From Anaerovibrio sp. (GTDB lineage Bacteria > Bacillota > Negativicutes > Selenomonadales > Selenomonadaceae): 38,562 nt of DNA. Location: positions 1 to 38,562 of the forward strand of contig NZ_JAILFV010000204.1 in assembly GCF_024697385.1 (NCBI RefSeq), written 5' to 3'. The notes below the pieces were generated by a model. That model saw only the letters and a program-made list of their open reading frames with translations, was not told the origin of the DNA and did not search any database. Below are positions 1-10,500 of the stretch, piece after piece (the first letter of the stretch is position 1; each line of letters starts with the position of its first letter). Made by a program: the position numbers and the translations under genes.

Positions 1-84
1 TGATGCCAAGAAATTTTCACCACCTTCACCGTTCAAATATGCCATAACAACTTTTTTCTTAAATTCAAAGCTATATTTAGACAT
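1..84 (-). CDS. IS3/IS150-family transposase OrfA, N-terminal 28 residues only (runs off the window)
   Basis: The minus strand reads MSKYSFEFKKKVV... and continues beyond position 1. A short Lys-rich start of the type YSFEFKxKVV followed by GEGG is typical of the N-terminal helix-turn-helix of IS3-family OrfA proteins, which bind the IS ends. The start is the ATG at 84-82, with GGAGG at 100-96 as ribosome binding site. It lies directly behind an IS-type terminal sequence ending at 141. It points the same way as rpoB-rpoC and follows them. Only 28 codons are visible, so the subgroup and intactness cannot be judged. Confidence 0.75.
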   Translation of the reverse strand, partial: MSKYSFEFKKKVVMAYLNGEGGENFLAS

Positions 85-90
85 AAAAAT

Positions 91-138
91 ACCGACCTCC
101 AATCGTTAGATTTTATGGTCTAACTTTTGGGGGTCGGT
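91..138 (-). promoter_or_regulatory. Hairpin in the IS end that covers the transposase ribosome binding site
   Basis: On the minus strand ACCGACCCCC (138-129) pairs with GGAGGTCGGT (100-91), with one mismatch. Inside it GTTAGA (124-119) pairs with TCTAAC (110-105) around an 8-nt loop; a symmetric 4/4 internal loop separates the two stems. The GGAGG that serves OrfA is within the 3' arm. Transcripts entering from outside the IS would contain both arms and could hide the ribosome binding site. This protection principle is established for IS10 and IS50; for this element it is inference. Confidence 0.5.
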
Positions 139-185
139 ACACATAAGCCTTCCGTTACGCTTTTTTAAATTTACGGTGTAACTGT

Positions 186-3100
186 TTATTCAGCAGCAGC
201 TTCAGCTTCTGCCTCAACGGTTTTCTCCGGCTCATCGTCGTAGACAACCTTGATATTACGATAACAGCTCATCCCTGTACCGGCAGGAATCAGCTTACCA
301 ATAATAACATTTTCCTTAAGACCCAAAAGCGGATCAACCTTACCCTTAATAGCGGCATCAGTCAGGACACGGGTAGTTTCCTGGAAGGATGCAGCTGACA
401 GGAAGGAATCTGTAGCCAAAGCTGCCTTGGTAATACCCAAAAGAATTGGTTTTGCTACAGCCGGCTCCTTGCCTTCAGCAATAGCCTTGGTATTTGCAGT
501 CTCAAAGCTGTTGATATCAACATATTCGCCTGGCAGGAAATCGGTGCCTCCGTGGGCATCAATACGAACCTTATGAAGCATCTGGCGAACCATAACCTCA
601 ATATGCTTATCATTAATACCAACACCCTGCTGCTTATAAACCTTCTGAACCTCATATACGAGATAATTCTGGGTTTCCTTAAGTCCGCAGACACGAAGGA
701 TGTCGTGTGGATTGATTGAACCTTCAGTAATCTTGTCACCAGGCTTGATATAATCACCATCATGTGTAGCAAGACGGGAATTAAATGGCAATACATATTC
801 CTTGAACTTGCTTGGGTCATCCTTAGGAGTGATGGTAACAGTGAAGATTTTATCCTTCTCTGCCACGGTAACATCGCCCTCGATTTCGGCAATAATAGCA
901 TTATGCTTAGGCTTTCTTGCCTCAAATAATTCCTCAACACGAGGAAGACCCTGGGTAATATCATCACCACCGGCGACACCGCCGGAATGGAATGTACGCA
1001 TTGTAAGCTGAGTACCAGGCTCACCGATGGACTGTGCAGCGATTATACCTACAGCCTCACCTACATTAACCTTGGTAGCATTGGCCAGGTCACGGCCATA
1101 GCACTTGATGCAGACTCCATACTGTGACTTACAGGTCAGTACACTTCTGATGGAAACCTTGGTACGGACCTTGCAGATTTCCTCAGCCAAAGCCTCATCA
1201 ATATCATCATTAATGGAAGCAATCTTTTTGCCACTCTTAGGATCAATGATATCCTCAGCCAATACACGGCCCAGAATCCTGTCCTTCAGCGGTTCAATCA
1301 CACCACTGCCCTCAACGATGGCCTCAACCTCGATACCGCGTATATTGTTATTACGAACCTTAACTTCCTTGGCATCACTGGACAAAACAGCCTCGATGTA
1401 CTCCTCGGTGAGAGGTACACCTGCCGGAATAATTTCGACACCATTGCTGTCGAATACGGCCTCAGTAGTATTCTTGCCCATCATCTGAGCTATCATTGCA
1501 GCCTTAATGGACTTTCTGATGTTTTCATCAGGAGTCCCCAACTTGATGGTTTCTGTAGCAGCTGCATTGGAGATATCAGCATCATTGCTTGAAGATGAAC
1601 CGCACAGAACTATCTCAGACAGTCCGGCTTCGCCAATAACCTTAAGAGCTGCTTCATCAAGGGTATTATTCTTGCTGAGGAGAATCTCTCCGGTTTCAGG
1701 GCTGACAACATCTGCAGCCAAAACGCGACCTTCCAGGTTTTCCTTGAGCTCCTCAACAGCTGCTGTAGCTGATACAGCCAGTTTAGCACGCTCACGCACC
1801 AGATTGATACCAACTACATCACAGTCTTCCTCACGCACAATAACATCCTGGGCAACATCGACCAAACGACGGGTTAGATAACCGGAGTCAGCAGTTCTCA
1901 GTGCCGTATCAGCCAAACCCTTACGGGCACCATGAGAAGAAATGAAGTAATCGGATACTGATAATCCTTCACGGAAGTTTGCCGTAATTGGAATCTCAAT
2001 TGTCTTACCGGATGGGTCTGCCATCAGGCCACGCATACCGGCCAGCTGACGCATCTGTGACTTGTTACCACGGGCACCGGAGTCAGCCATCATGTAAATT
2101 GGATTGAATGGCTCGTTGTCCGCATAATTATCATACATTGCATCAGCCACCTGATTGGTAGCTTCATCCCAAACCTTGCAAACCTTCTTGTAGCGTTCCT
2201 CATCACTGATAAGACCACGCTCAAACTGGCGCTGGGTCTTCTTTACCTTGGCCTCTGCCTCATCCAACAGGGACTGCTTCTTCTCAGGAACCTTAATATC
2301 AGATATGGCTACTGTCATGCCTGCAATACAAGCATAATGATATCCAAGATTCTTGACATTATCTATTACAACAGCAGTTTCACTGGCACCAAGTGTCTTA
2401 AAGCATTTATCTACCAGCTTGCCCAACTGCTTTTTATTCATGAGCATACCCAGTGACCACTCACCGGTCTCCTTGTCCTGACTGTACTGGCGTACTGCCT
2501 TAGGCAATGTCTCATTGAATATCATACGGCCAAGGGATGTACGGACAAGTCCATAGTCAGTAACATTGCCCTCATCATCAGTTTCCTTTATACGAACCTT
2601 GATTTCAGCCTGTATATCCAGTTCCTGATGCTGATATGCCAAAAGGGCCTCATTAATTCCGGTAAAGATCTTTCCTTCACCTACAACAGGTCTTCCCTGG
2701 CTGGAATTTCTGACAGCAGTCAAATAGTATGATCCAAGCACCATATCCTGGGATGGTACGATAATAGGGCCACCATCCTTAGGGGCCAGTATATGATTGG
2801 CTGCCAACATCAGGACACGGGCTTCCGCCTGTGCCTCAGCAGACAATGGAAGATGAATGGCCATCTGGTCACCATCAAAGTCAGCGTTATATGCAGTACA
2901 AGCCAATGGATGCAATTTCAGGGCACGACCCTCGGTCAATACAGGTTCAAAGGCCTGAATACCAAGTCGATGCAGTGTTGGTGCACGGTTCAGAAGAACC
3001 GGATGCTCCTTGATTACACCCTCCAGAACATCCCATACTTCGTCCTTAGCACGCTCAACCATACGCTTTGCAGATTTAATATTATGTGCAATCCCGTCAG

Positions 3101-4322
3101 AAACCAGACGCTTCATAACAAATGGCTTAAAGAGTTCCAGTGCCATCTCCTTTGGCAGACCACACTGATGAAGCTTAAGCTCTGGTCCGACAACGATAAC
3201 AGAACGTCCGGAATAATCTACACGCTTACCAAGAAGGTTCTGGCGGAAACGCCCTTGCTTACCCTTGAGCATATCTGAAAGGGACTTCAGCGGACGGTTA
3301 CCAGGACCTGTTACAGGACGCCCACGACGACCATTATCTATTAAGGCATCTACAGCCTCCTGAAGCATACGCTTCTCGTTCCTGACAATAATATCAGGTG
3401 CATGAAGCTCCAACAGGCGTTTCAGACGATTGTTTCTGTTGATTACACGACGATAAAGGTCATTCAGGTCGGAGGTTGCAAAACGGCCACCATCCAACTG
3501 TACCATAGGACGAAGCTCCGGTGGAATGACCGGTACAACATCCATTATCATCCATGAAGGCTTGTTACCAGATTTGCGGAAGGCTTCTACCACCTCAAGA
3601 CGGCGTATCAACTTCAACCTCTTCTGCTGGCTGGTTGCTTCGCGTAATGCTTCGGTAAGGCATTTGTGAAGCTTGTCCAGATTTGTTATCAAGCCTTCTT
3701 CAGGATTCTGCTCCTCCTCAGGAAGATCAGCCTCCAGTCTGAGAAGCAATTCCTTAATGGCCTCAGCACCCATACCTACCCTGAAGGAATTAGGATCATA
3801 CTTCCCGCGTTCTTCCATATATTCTTTTTCGCTGAGTACCTCCGGCTCGATATCCTCAAACCGTTTTTTCGCCTGATCGGTGCTGCTTACACCGTCCACC
3901 GTACCATGGTCAAGAACTACAAAGGCAGCAAAGTACAATACCTTTTCCAATTTTCTTGGGGCAATATTTAATATCAGCCCAAGACGGCTTGGAATTCCCT
4001 TAAAATACCAGATATGGGATACCGGTGCAGCCAGCTCGATGTGCCCCATTCTCTCACGGCGAACCTTGGCACGGGTTACCTCAACACCACAACGCTCACA
4101 AATAGTTCCCTTATGGCGTATTCTCTTATATTTTCCACAATGACATTCCCAGTCGCGGGTTGGTCCAAAAATTCTCTCGCAGAAAAGCCCTGCAGTTTCC
4201 GGCTTTAAAGTACGATAATTAATAGTTTCCGGCTTAGTAACCTCACCATAAGACCATTCCCTGATTTTATCTGGGGAAGCCAGACCTATACGCATTGAAT
4301 CAAAATTATTTACATCCAACAA
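186..4322 (-). CDS. rpoC: DNA-directed RNA polymerase subunit beta'
   Basis: Largest subunit of RNA polymerase, 1378 aa. The N-terminal zinc site is visible as Cys60, Cys62, Cys75 and Cys78. The absolutely conserved NADFDGDQM motif (residues 479-487) holds the three Asp that bind the catalytic Mg2+. The trigger-loop region [20 protein letters not shown] lies in the C-terminal third, and a second cysteine cluster ([11 protein letters not shown]) precedes it. The C-terminus is a short acidic, Ala/Glu-rich tail. It starts 20 nt after the rpoB stop and is surely cotranscribed with it. I see no obvious terminator after the stop before the IS at 141. Confidence 0.98.
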   Translation of the reverse strand: MLDVNNFDSMRIGLASPDKIREWSYGEVTKPETINYRTLKPETAGLFCERIFGPTRDWECHCGKYKRIRHKGTICERCGVEVTRAKVRRERMGHIELAAPVSHIWYFKGIPSRLGLILNIAPRKLEKVLYFAAFVVLDHGTVDGVSSTDQAKKRFEDIEPEVLSEKEYMEERGKYDPNSFRVGMGAEAIKELLLRLEADLPEEEQNPEEGLITNLDKLHKCLTEALREATSQQKRLKLIRRLEVVEAFRKSGNKPSWMIMDVVPVIPPELRPMVQLDGGRFATSDLNDLYRRVINRNNRLKRLLELHAPDIIVRNEKRMLQEAVDALIDNGRRGRPVTGPGNRPLKSLSDMLKGKQGRFRQNLLGKRVDYSGRSVIVVGPELKLHQCGLPKEMALELFKPFVMKRLVSDGIAHNIKSAKRMVERAKDEVWDVLEGVIKEHPVLLNRAPTLHRLGIQAFEPVLTEGRALKLHPLACTAYNADFDGDQMAIHLPLSAEAQAEARVLMLAANHILAPKDGGPIIVPSQDMVLGSYYLTAVRNSSQGRPVVGEGKIFTGINEALLAYQHQELDIQAEIKVRIKETDDEGNVTDYGLVRTSLGRMIFNETLPKAVRQYSQDKETGEWSLGMLMNKKQLGKLVDKCFKTLGASETAVVIDNVKNLGYHYACIAGMTVAISDIKVPEKKQSLLDEAEAKVKKTQRQFERGLISDEERYKKVCKVWDEATNQVADAMYDNYADNEPFNPIYMMADSGARGNKSQMRQLAGMRGLMADPSGKTIEIPITANFREGLSVSDYFISSHGARKGLADTALRTADSGYLTRRLVDVAQDVIVREEDCDVVGINLVRERAKLAVSATAAVEELKENLEGRVLAADVVSPETGEILLSKNNTLDEAALKVIGEAGLSEIVLCGSSSSNDADISNAAATETIKLGTPDENIRKSIKAAMIAQMMGKNTTEAVFDSNGVEIIPAGVPLTEEYIEAVLSSDAKEVKVRNNNIRGIEVEAIVEGSGVIEPLKDRILGRVLAEDIIDPKSGKKIASINDDIDEALAEEICKVRTKVSIRSVLTCKSQYGVCIKCYGRDLANATKVNVGEAVGIIAAQSIGEPGTQLTMRTFHSGGVAGGDDITQGLPRVEELFEARKPKHNAIIAEIEGDVTVAEKDKIFTVTITPKDDPSKFKEYVLPFNSRLATHDGDYIKPGDKITEGSINPHDILRVCGLKETQNYLVYEVQKVYKQQGVGINDKHIEVMVRQMLHKVRIDAHGGTDFLPGEYVDINSFETANTKAIAEGKEPAVAKPILLGITKAALATDSFLSAASFQETTRVLTDAAIKGKVDPLLGLKENVIIGKLIPAGTGMSCYRNIKVVYDDEPEKTVEAEAEAAAE

Positions 4323-4342
4323 GGGCGTGTCACTCCCTTCCC

Positions 4343-7300
4343 TTAATCATTACTATCATCATCAGCGGCATCAACATTCACAATCAGATCGTTATCAGAA
4401 TAACTGTCCTCTGTTTCATTTTCATCAGAGTATTCATCAGATTCCTGTACCGTAGCAGAATCATCCACTCCGTTTACATCAACCCCAAGTTCATTGGCAG
4501 CATCCTTGATGTCGTCATCATCATCCTGTACCAGAATTTCATTGGCATTTTCATCCTGAACCTTGATATCAAGACCGATACTCTGCAATTCCTTAATAAG
4601 AACCTTAAAGGATTCAGGAACACCAGGCTCTGGTATATTCTCTCCCTTGACAATGGATTCATAGGTTTTAACACGGCCTACAACATCATCAGACTTAACA
4701 GTCAGTATCTCCTGAAGAGTGTATGCAGCGCCATATGCTTCCAGGGCCCATACCTCCATCTCACCGAAACGCTGACCACCAAACTGTGCCTTACCACCCA
4801 GCGGCTGCTGAGTTACAAGGGAGTATGGACCAACAGAACGGGCATGAATCTTATCATCAACCAGATGATGCAGCTTCAGCATATAAACGCAGCCCACAGT
4901 AACCTTGTTCTTGAATGGCTCACCTGTACGGCCATCATACAAAACAGTCTTTGCATCTTCATCCATACCGGATGCACGGATAGTATCAAATACATCTTTT
5001 TCACGGGCACCATCAAATACCGGTGTTGCAATGTGAACACCTGCAACATCAGACTTAGGCATACCATACTTATCGAAATCATATCCTATATCACGGAGAC
5101 GCTGTTCTACAGTTGGATCACCGTTTTTAATCTGAGTACCGATATTTCTTACAGCCATACCCAAATGTGTTTCCAGTATCTGTCCAATGTTCATTCGTGA
5201 AGGCACGCCCAAAGGATTCAATACCACATCAACCGGAGTACCATCCGGCAGGAATGGCATATCCTCTTCACGCATGATACGGGAAACTACACCCTTATTA
5301 CCATGACGGCCGGACATCTTATCACCAACAGAAATCTTTCTCTTCTGGGCAATATAAACACGGACCATATTATTGACGCCAGGATTAAGCTCATCGTTAT
5401 TTTCACGGCTGTATACCTTGACATCTACAATCTTACCTGCCTCGCCATGCGGAACACGCAGTGAGGTATCACGGACCTCTCTGGCCTTCTCACCGAAGAT
5501 TGCCCGCAACAGGCGCTCCTCAGCAGACAGCTCAGTCTCTCCCTTTGGAGTAACCTTGCCCACCAGGATATCACCGGTTCTCACCTCAGCACCTATGCGG
5601 ATGATACCATTCTCATCCAGATCCTTGAGATTTTCCTCGGAAACATTTGGGATATCCCTTGTAATTTCCTCTGGCCCCAGCTTGGTATCACGGGCTTCAC
5701 AGTCATATTCCTCAATATGAATGGATGTATAAATATCCCTCTTTACAAGGTTTTCACTAAGGAGAATAGCATCCTCGTAGTTATAACCTTCCCAAGGCAT
5801 ATACGCAACAATAATATTATAACCCAGGGCCAGCTCACCGTGGTCGGTCGCCGGACCATCAGCTATAGGCTGTCCTGCCTCAACCTTGTCCCCCTTGAAT
5901 ACGATAGGGAGCTGATTAATACATGTTCCCTGATTGGAGCGCATAAACTTCTGCAGCTTATACTCATCCATATCACCGGATTTTGTACGAATTACGATTT
6001 TATCAGCACTTACAGACTGGACCTTACCTGAATTCCTTGCCAGGATCATGACTCCTGAGTCACAGGCAGCCTTATATTCCATGCCGGTACCAACCAAAGG
6101 TGCCTGAGTCCGCAAAAGCGGTACAGCCTGACGCTGCATGTTTGCACCCATCAGAGCACGGTTGGCATCATCGTTTTCAAGGAATGGTATCATTGCTGTT
6201 GCAATGGAAACAACCTGCTTTGGTGAAACATCCATGTAGTCAACCTTTTCACGGCGCACCTCAGTGGTCTCCTCGTGAACACGGGCTACTACACGCTCAT
6301 TTACAAACCAGTCATTCTCATCCAATGGCTCATTGGCCTGAGCAATGATCAAGGTATCCTCAGCATCAGCTGTAATATATTTAACCTCATTGGTAACACG
6401 CTTTTTATCCTTATCAATACGGCGATATGGAGTCTCCATAAAGCCATACTTATTAATACGGGCATAATTGGACAGTGAACCAATCAAACCGATATTAGGA
6501 CCTTCAGGGGTCTCAATAGGACACATACGGCCGTAATGGGAATTATGAACATCACGAACCTCAAATCCTGCACGCTCTCTGGAAAGACCACCAGGTCCCA
6601 GGGCAGACAAACGACGCTTATGGGTAAGCTCAGCCAAAGGATTGTGCTGGTCCATAAACTGTGACAGCTGTGATGAACCAAAGAATTCCTTAATGGCAGC
6701 CACTACAGGACGAATATTAATAAGATTCTGGACAGCAGAAATATCCTCCTGGGTTGACATGCGCTCGCGAACTACACGCTCCATACGGGTCAGGCCTATA
6801 CGGAACTGATTCTGAAGGAGTTCACCTACAGAACGCACGCGACGATTTCCCAGATGGTCGATATCATCTGTTCTTCCCACACCATGCATAAGGTTAATGA
6901 GATAACTGATTGAAGCAATAATATCATTAACTGCGATAGTGCGCTTCTTATCAATCAGGGTTGGAGAACAAATCATCTCAAGAGTATTCCCCTCATCATC
7001 CAACTTCACAGTAATGGTAATGGCCTTATTTTCACCAAATATTGCCTTTTCCTGTTCAACAGTGATTTCATCGACAAAATCCTGACTGATTATCTCGTTG
7101 GCAGGAATAATGATCTCTCCGGTTTCCTGATCCACCAATGGTTCAAGGAGTACCTGTCCTACCAGACGGTACTTCCAGCCCAATTTTTTTGTGATTTTAT
7201 GCCGGCCAACAGTAGCCAAATCATAACGCTTCTTATCGAAGAAGAGACTGCGCAGCATCTGGCGGGCATTATCCACATTGAATGGTTCACCCTGACGCAG

Positions 7301-8179
7301 GCGCTTGTATATTTCATCCAGGGCAACTTCTTCTATAGGCCTGTCCTGATCAGCTTCAGTACTATCGCGCTCCAATGTTGCGGCTATAGCCGGATCATTA
7401 TTAAAGAGTGCCATGATTTCCTCGCTGGTACCAAAGGACAAATCAGAGGTAATCACCTCAATATGATCCTCATTTCGACCTGTCTCAGCTGCACTGGCAG
7501 TTCCATCCTCTATCTGCTGCAATCTGATCTTTTCTGCCTTATTAATGCAGTCAAGTGCCCTAAGGAAAACAGTTACAGGCAGTTTACGGGTCCTGTCTAT
7601 ACGAACTGAAATCACATCATTGGCATCTGTTTCCAGTTCGATCCATGCCCCGCGATTTGGTATGACTGTAGCATTGAACAGGGATTTACCGGATGAATCC
7701 ACATTCACCTCATAATAAGCTCCCGGAGAACGAACAAGCTGACTTACGATAACGCGCTCAGCACCATTGATTACAAAAGTGCCTGAGCTGGTCATCAGGG
7801 GGAAATCTCCCATAAAAATCTCACTGTCATGAAATTCTCCATTTTCCTTGTTAATGCGACGAACCTTAACCCTGAGAGGTGCTGAATAAGTTGCATCCCT
7901 CTCCTTGCTCTCCTCGAGGCCATATTTTGGCTCTCCCAGAGAATAATCCAAGAGTCTTAATTCAATCTTGTTCTGGAAATCAGTAATAGGGGAAATATCC
8001 TCAAATATTTCCATAAGACCTGTTCCCTTGGTCCCCTTTTCCACATCACCAATAAACCACTCATAAGACTTACGCTGAATGTCCAGCAAATGAGGCATTT
8101 CCATGACCTCTTTAATCTTGGCATAGCTATACCTGGTTCGTTTGCCTACCGGCACAGGATGAAACATTAAGTACTTCAC
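4343..8179 (-). CDS. rpoB: DNA-directed RNA polymerase subunit beta
   Basis: Second-largest subunit of RNA polymerase, 1278 aa. The rifampicin-binding cluster is at residues 501-530 ([11 protein letters not shown]...[16 protein letters not shown]). The positions equivalent to E. coli D516, H526 and S531 are Asp510, His520 and Ser525, so the sequence looks rifampicin-sensitive. [15 protein letters not shown] is the Firmicutes form. The C-terminal 60 or so residues, beyond the usual end of the family, are a low-complexity acidic extension rich in Asp, Glu and Ser. AAGGAG precedes the ATG. Its own promoter and a leader ORF lie upstream, and rplL is cut off by a terminator. Confidence 0.98.
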   Translation of the reverse strand: MKYLMFHPVPVGKRTRYSYAKIKEVMEMPHLLDIQRKSYEWFIGDVEKGTKGTGLMEIFEDISPITDFQNKIELRLLDYSLGEPKYGLEESKERDATYSAPLRVKVRRINKENGEFHDSEIFMGDFPLMTSSGTFVINGAERVIVSQLVRSPGAYYEVNVDSSGKSLFNATVIPNRGAWIELETDANDVISVRIDRTRKLPVTVFLRALDCINKAEKIRLQQIEDGTASAAETGRNEDHIEVITSDLSFGTSEEIMALFNNDPAIAATLERDSTEADQDRPIEEVALDEIYKRLRQGEPFNVDNARQMLRSLFFDKKRYDLATVGRHKITKKLGWKYRLVGQVLLEPLVDQETGEIIIPANEIISQDFVDEITVEQEKAIFGENKAITITVKLDDEGNTLEMICSPTLIDKKRTIAVNDIIASISYLINLMHGVGRTDDIDHLGNRRVRSVGELLQNQFRIGLTRMERVVRERMSTQEDISAVQNLINIRPVVAAIKEFFGSSQLSQFMDQHNPLAELTHKRRLSALGPGGLSRERAGFEVRDVHNSHYGRMCPIETPEGPNIGLIGSLSNYARINKYGFMETPYRRIDKDKKRVTNEVKYITADAEDTLIIAQANEPLDENDWFVNERVVARVHEETTEVRREKVDYMDVSPKQVVSIATAMIPFLENDDANRALMGANMQRQAVPLLRTQAPLVGTGMEYKAACDSGVMILARNSGKVQSVSADKIVIRTKSGDMDEYKLQKFMRSNQGTCINQLPIVFKGDKVEAGQPIADGPATDHGELALGYNIIVAYMPWEGYNYEDAILLSENLVKRDIYTSIHIEEYDCEARDTKLGPEEITRDIPNVSEENLKDLDENGIIRIGAEVRTGDILVGKVTPKGETELSAEERLLRAIFGEKAREVRDTSLRVPHGEAGKIVDVKVYSRENNDELNPGVNNMVRVYIAQKRKISVGDKMSGRHGNKGVVSRIMREEDMPFLPDGTPVDVVLNPLGVPSRMNIGQILETHLGMAVRNIGTQIKNGDPTVEQRLRDIGYDFDKYGMPKSDVAGVHIATPVFDGAREKDVFDTIRASGMDEDAKTVLYDGRTGEPFKNKVTVGCVYMLKLHHLVDDKIHARSVGPYSLVTQQPLGGKAQFGGQRFGEMEVWALEAYGAAYTLQEILTVKSDDVVGRVKTYESIVKGENIPEPGVPESFKVLIKELQSIGLDIKVQDENANEILVQDDDDDIKDAANELGVDVNGVDDSATVQESDEYSDENETEDSYSDNDLIVNVDAADDDSND

Positions 8180-8210
8180 TCCTTAGCTAAAAATAACAAA
8201 AATGACAAAA

Positions 8211-8237
8211 AATCCGCACACGAAAAATAAACAGATT
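8211..8237 (-). promoter_or_regulatory. Possible weak attenuator hairpin in the rpoB leader
   Basis: On the minus strand AATCTG (8237-8232) can pair with CGGATT (8216-8211) around a 15-nt loop, and the 3' arm runs straight into TTTTTTG and a further T-rich stretch. The 5' arm begins at the last base of the leader-ORF stop codon. The stem is short and A/U-rich, so on its own it is weak evidence. Confidence 0.25.
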
Positions 8238-8308
8238 CACAACACCTCTTCATGGGCTAAAACCACACGACGCATTGCCAAATGTTTAATAACACCTGAT
8301 GAATCCAT
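8237..8308 (-). CDS. 23-codon leader ORF between the rpoB promoter and rpoB
   Basis: ATG at 8308-8306, stop TGA at 8239-8237; the peptide begins MDSSGVIKHLAMRR and ends in AHEEVL. A good ribosome binding site (AAGGAG, 6 nt before the ATG) supports translation. It lies about 75 nt downstream of the predicted transcription start and 57 nt before rpoB. It is too short for the ORF track. I do not recognise the peptide. It could be a regulatory leader, or a chance ORF with a fortunate ribosome binding site. Confidence 0.45.
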   Translation of the reverse strand: MDSSGVIKHLAMRRVVLAHEEVL

Positions 8309-8388
8309 TTAATACTCCTTGCACGAACTTAATTTACTTGTTTTCGCGATATTAATCGCAGCTACAGTTACTCATTTTGTAGCAATTA

Positions 8389-8417
8389 ATTTTACCAATA
8401 TTATATGGCTGTGTCAA
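8389..8417 (-). promoter_or_regulatory. Sigma-70-type promoter of rpoBC
   Basis: TTGACA (8417-8412), a 17-bp spacer and TAAAAT (8394-8389) on the minus strand form a near-consensus promoter. Transcription would start around 8382, giving a leader of about 200 nt before rpoB. It lies downstream of the rplL terminator, so rpoBC can be transcribed independently of the ribosomal protein genes. From 8418 to 8535 I see only AT-rich sequence without further features. Confidence 0.75.
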
Positions 8418-8535
8418 GAAAAACATGCTAATTAATAGTATTTTTTTGAATGCATCGCACAAACACAGTGATTACATTCTTGCTTCTGGAAAAATTCAAT
8501 TTAAATAGATACGGATTAAAACAAATATAAATAAA

Positions 8536-8570
8536 AAAGCTGTGAAAATGATTGCTCATTTTCACAGCCA
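8536..8570 (-). terminator. Intrinsic terminator after rplL
   Basis: A long perfect hairpin (GCTGTGAAAATGA, 4-nt loop, TCATTTTCACAGC) is followed on the minus strand by TTTTTTA. It lies about 30 nt behind the rplL stop and ahead of the rpoB promoter, so it separates rplJL from rpoBC. Confidence 0.85.
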
Positions 8571-8600
8571 ATTTACAGTTTAATATTAGCTAAACCAGAA

Positions 8601-8969
8601 TTACTTCAACTCTACAGTTGCACCAGCAGCCTCGAGGGAGCTCTTCAGAGCCTCAGCATCAGCCTTGGAGATACCTTCCTTGATTGGAGCAGGAGCACCA
8701 TCAACGAGAGCCTTTGCTTCCTTCAGGCCAAGACCGGTAGCCTCACGAACAGCCTTGATTACGTTGATCTTGCCAGCGCCAGCCTCTTTCAGGATTACAT
8801 CAAACTCGGACTTCTCGCCAGCAGCGCCACCCTCAGCAGGAGCAGCAGCAGCTACAGCAACAGGAGCAGCAGCGGATACGCCGAACTTCTCCTCAGCAGC
8901 CTTTACGAGCTCGGAAAGCTCAAGAACAGTCAAGTTACCAATTGCCTCTAAGATTTCTTCATTAGTCAT
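8601..8969 (-). CDS. rplL: 50S ribosomal protein L7/L12
   Basis: The 122-aa stalk protein, which recruits translation GTPases to the ribosome. It has an N-terminal dimerisation domain ([13 protein letters not shown]), an Ala-rich hinge at about residues 35-52, and the conserved C-terminal domain with [12 protein letters not shown] start it at the ATG at 8969. The longer start in the track is a TTG that lies inside the ribosome binding site itself (GGAGG). It is 62 nt downstream of rplJ, with which it is translated as a stalk operon. Confidence 0.97.
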   Translation of the reverse strand: MTNEEILEAIGNLTVLELSELVKAAEEKFGVSAAAPVAVAAAAPAEGGAAGEKSEFDVILKEAGAGKINVIKAVREATGLGLKEAKALVDGAPAPIKEGISKADAEALKSSLEAAGATVELK

Positions 8970-9031
8970 TTTTATTTCCTCCAATTATAAACATTAATTT
9001 CTTTTTTAATAATATTTAAGCAGCAGTGAGC

Positions 9032-9580
9032 TTAAGCGGATGCCTGCTCTTCCTTCTGCTTGCGTACTGCATCAAGCACATTGACAATGCTGCGAAGCAT
9101 AGCACCCATAACGCCAACGGTATTGGATACAGGAGCCTGCATACTGCCAAGCAGCTTGCCGATAAGGACTTCTCTGGAAGGCAGGGCAGCAATAGCCTTA
9201 ACCTCATCAGGAGTTACGACCTTACCTTCAACGATACCACCCTTTACTACCAGCTTTTCCTCTTCAGCCAGGTTGTTCTTCTTGATAAACTCACTTATTA
9301 CCTTTGCAGGAGCAACAGCATCATCTGCAGAATACGCCATAGCAGTAGTGCCCTCGAGGAATGGAACCATCTCATCAAGGCCTGCCTCCTGGGCAGCAAT
9401 ACGAGTCATAGTGTTTTTAATTACATGGTAGGTAACACCAGCTTTACGAAGCTCTACACGCAACGCAGTATCCTGAGCAACAGTTAATCCCTTATAGGAA
9501 GTAATAACAGCGCCCTTGGAGCTGGTGAGAATTTCTTTCAAGTTAGCAACAATTGCCTTCTTCTGTTCTGTAACAGCCAT
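9032..9580 (-). CDS. rplJ: 50S ribosomal protein L10
   Basis: Stalk base protein of 182 aa that anchors L7/L12 dimers on 23S rRNA. The N-terminal rRNA-binding domain shows the family signatures GAVITSYKGLTVAQ and VIKNTMTRIA. The C-terminal helix for L7/L12 binding ends in a charged tail (KQKEEQASA). GGAGGT lies 8 nt before the ATG. An L10 leader with a terminator-like hairpin precedes it and is the likely autoregulatory site. Confidence 0.97.
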   Translation of the reverse strand: MAVTEQKKAIVANLKEILTSSKGAVITSYKGLTVAQDTALRVELRKAGVTYHVIKNTMTRIAAQEAGLDEMVPFLEGTTAMAYSADDAVAPAKVISEFIKKNNLAEEEKLVVKGGIVEGKVVTPDEVKAIAALPSREVLIGKLLGSMQAPVSNTVGVMGAMLRSIVNVLDAVRKQKEEQASA

Positions 9581-9599
9581 GAATACACCTCCTTTTCAA

Positions 9600-9756
9600 A
9601 AATATAAAGAGCAAAAACGGCCTCCGGCTGATTCACCGGAGGCCGCATATTCATGCACACGCATCCGGCCTCGGCAGGCGTTCATCCTTTAAATGAAATA
9701 TTTTCATACCTGCTGTCTACAGCCATAGACTATTCTATTATACAGCCCGCAAAAAA
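9600..9756 (-). promoter_or_regulatory. L10 leader: autoregulatory RNA with attenuator before rplJ
   Basis: The 176-nt gap between rplA and rplJ folds as expected for the L10-binding leader. GCAGG pairs with CCTGC, enclosing an ATGAAA/TTTCAT hairpin and the kink-turn-like GGATGAACG just before CCTGCCGAGG. A strong hairpin follows (GGCCTCCGG, 8-nt loop, CCGGAGGCC, 9644-9619) with GTTTTTG behind it. Free L10 (with L7/L12) would bind and lower rplJL expression. The family is established in Firmicutes; the assignment here is by recognition of the conserved core. Confidence 0.8.
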
Positions 9757-10440
9757 TCAAGCATGTACTACCGGAACACCAGGTCCCATAGTGGAGCTGA
9801 TGGTCACGGAGCGGATATACTGACCCTTTGCAGCAGCCGGTTTTACTCTGATTAATGTATCCATCAAAGCATTAAGGTTTTCCACGAGCTTAGCAGCATC
9901 GAAGGAAGCCTTGCCGATAGGGCAATGTACATTACCAGCCTTATCAGTACGGTATTCAACCTTACCAGCCTTGATTTCGCTGATTGCCTTACCAAGATCC
10001 ATGGTTACAGTACCCAGTTTAGGGTTTGGCATCAAGCCTCTAGGACCGAGGATTTTACCAAGACGACCAACAGTACCCATCATATCAGGAGTAGCTACAG
10101 CGACATCAAAGTCAGTCCAGCCACCCTGGATCTTAGTTACGATTTCGTCAGAGCCTACGAAGTCTGCACCTGCAGCCTCTGCCTCTTCAACCTTTGCACC
10201 CTTTGCAAATACCAATACACGCTTGGATTTACCGGTGCCATGTGGCAGCACCATAGCGCCACGAACCTGCTGATCTGCATACTTAGGATCTACGCCCAAG
10301 CGTACATGGAGCTCAATGGTCTCGTCAAATTTTGCAGTAGCAGTCTTTTTAACGAGCTCTACAGCTTCCTCAACAGTGTAAACCTTACCAGCCTCAAGAA
10401 GCTTTACAGCATCCTGATACTTCTTACCTGCTTTTGCCAT
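9757..10440 (-). CDS. rplA: 50S ribosomal protein L1
   Basis: Protein of the L1 stalk, 227 aa, involved in release of the E-site tRNA and a translational repressor of its own mRNA. Family signatures are LPHGTGK near residue 65, and [19 protein letters not shown] near residue 130. The start ATG is preceded by GGGAG. It follows rplK by 60 nt, and that gap carries an RNA mimic of the L1 binding site. Confidence 0.97.
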   Translation of the reverse strand: MAKAGKKYQDAVKLLEAGKVYTVEEAVELVKKTATAKFDETIELHVRLGVDPKYADQQVRGAMVLPHGTGKSKRVLVFAKGAKVEEAEAAGADFVGSDEIVTKIQGGWTDFDVAVATPDMMGTVGRLGKILGPRGLMPNPKLGTVTMDLGKAISEIKAGKVEYRTDKAGNVHCPIGKASFDAAKLVENLNALMDTLIRVKPAAAKGQYIRSVTISSTMGPGVPVVHA

Positions 10441-10457
10441 TTCAAAAATTCTCCCTT

Positions 10458-10485
10458 CGTGGTAATAACGGATTTTCCTCCCACG
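10458..10485 (-). promoter_or_regulatory. L1-binding mRNA site between rplK and rplA
   Basis: The minus strand reads CGTGGGAGGA...TATTACCACG. The outer CGTGG/CCACG stem with GGGAG on one side and a short unpaired stretch before ACCAC resembles the L1 binding helix of 23S rRNA (GGTGGGAG...ATACCACC). It ends just before the rplA ribosome binding site, a position that fits translational autoregulation by L1. Confidence 0.6.
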
Positions 10486-10500
10486 GACACGAAACAGTTA

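Larger units (their letters stand above)
1..141 (-). mobile_element. End of an IS3/IS150-type insertion sequence inserted behind rpoC
   Basis: Read on the minus strand from 141, the tip is TGTACCGACCCCCAAAAGTT, which resembles the TG...-type ends of IS150-group elements and is followed by the transposase start. The other end and any target duplication lie outside the window. Only 44 bp separate the tip from the rpoC stop, and I see no clear intrinsic terminator in that gap, so read-through from rpoBC into the element is expected. Confidence 0.72.

Noticed and set aside
2793-3278. 161-aa plus-strand ORF inside rpoC
   Set aside because: Shadow of rpoC; composition is unlike a real protein and there is no ribosome binding site context.
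4295-5200. 301-aa plus-strand ORF
   Set aside because: It lies entirely over rpoB and the rpoB-rpoC junction, has no family features, and reflects codon bias in the opposite strand.
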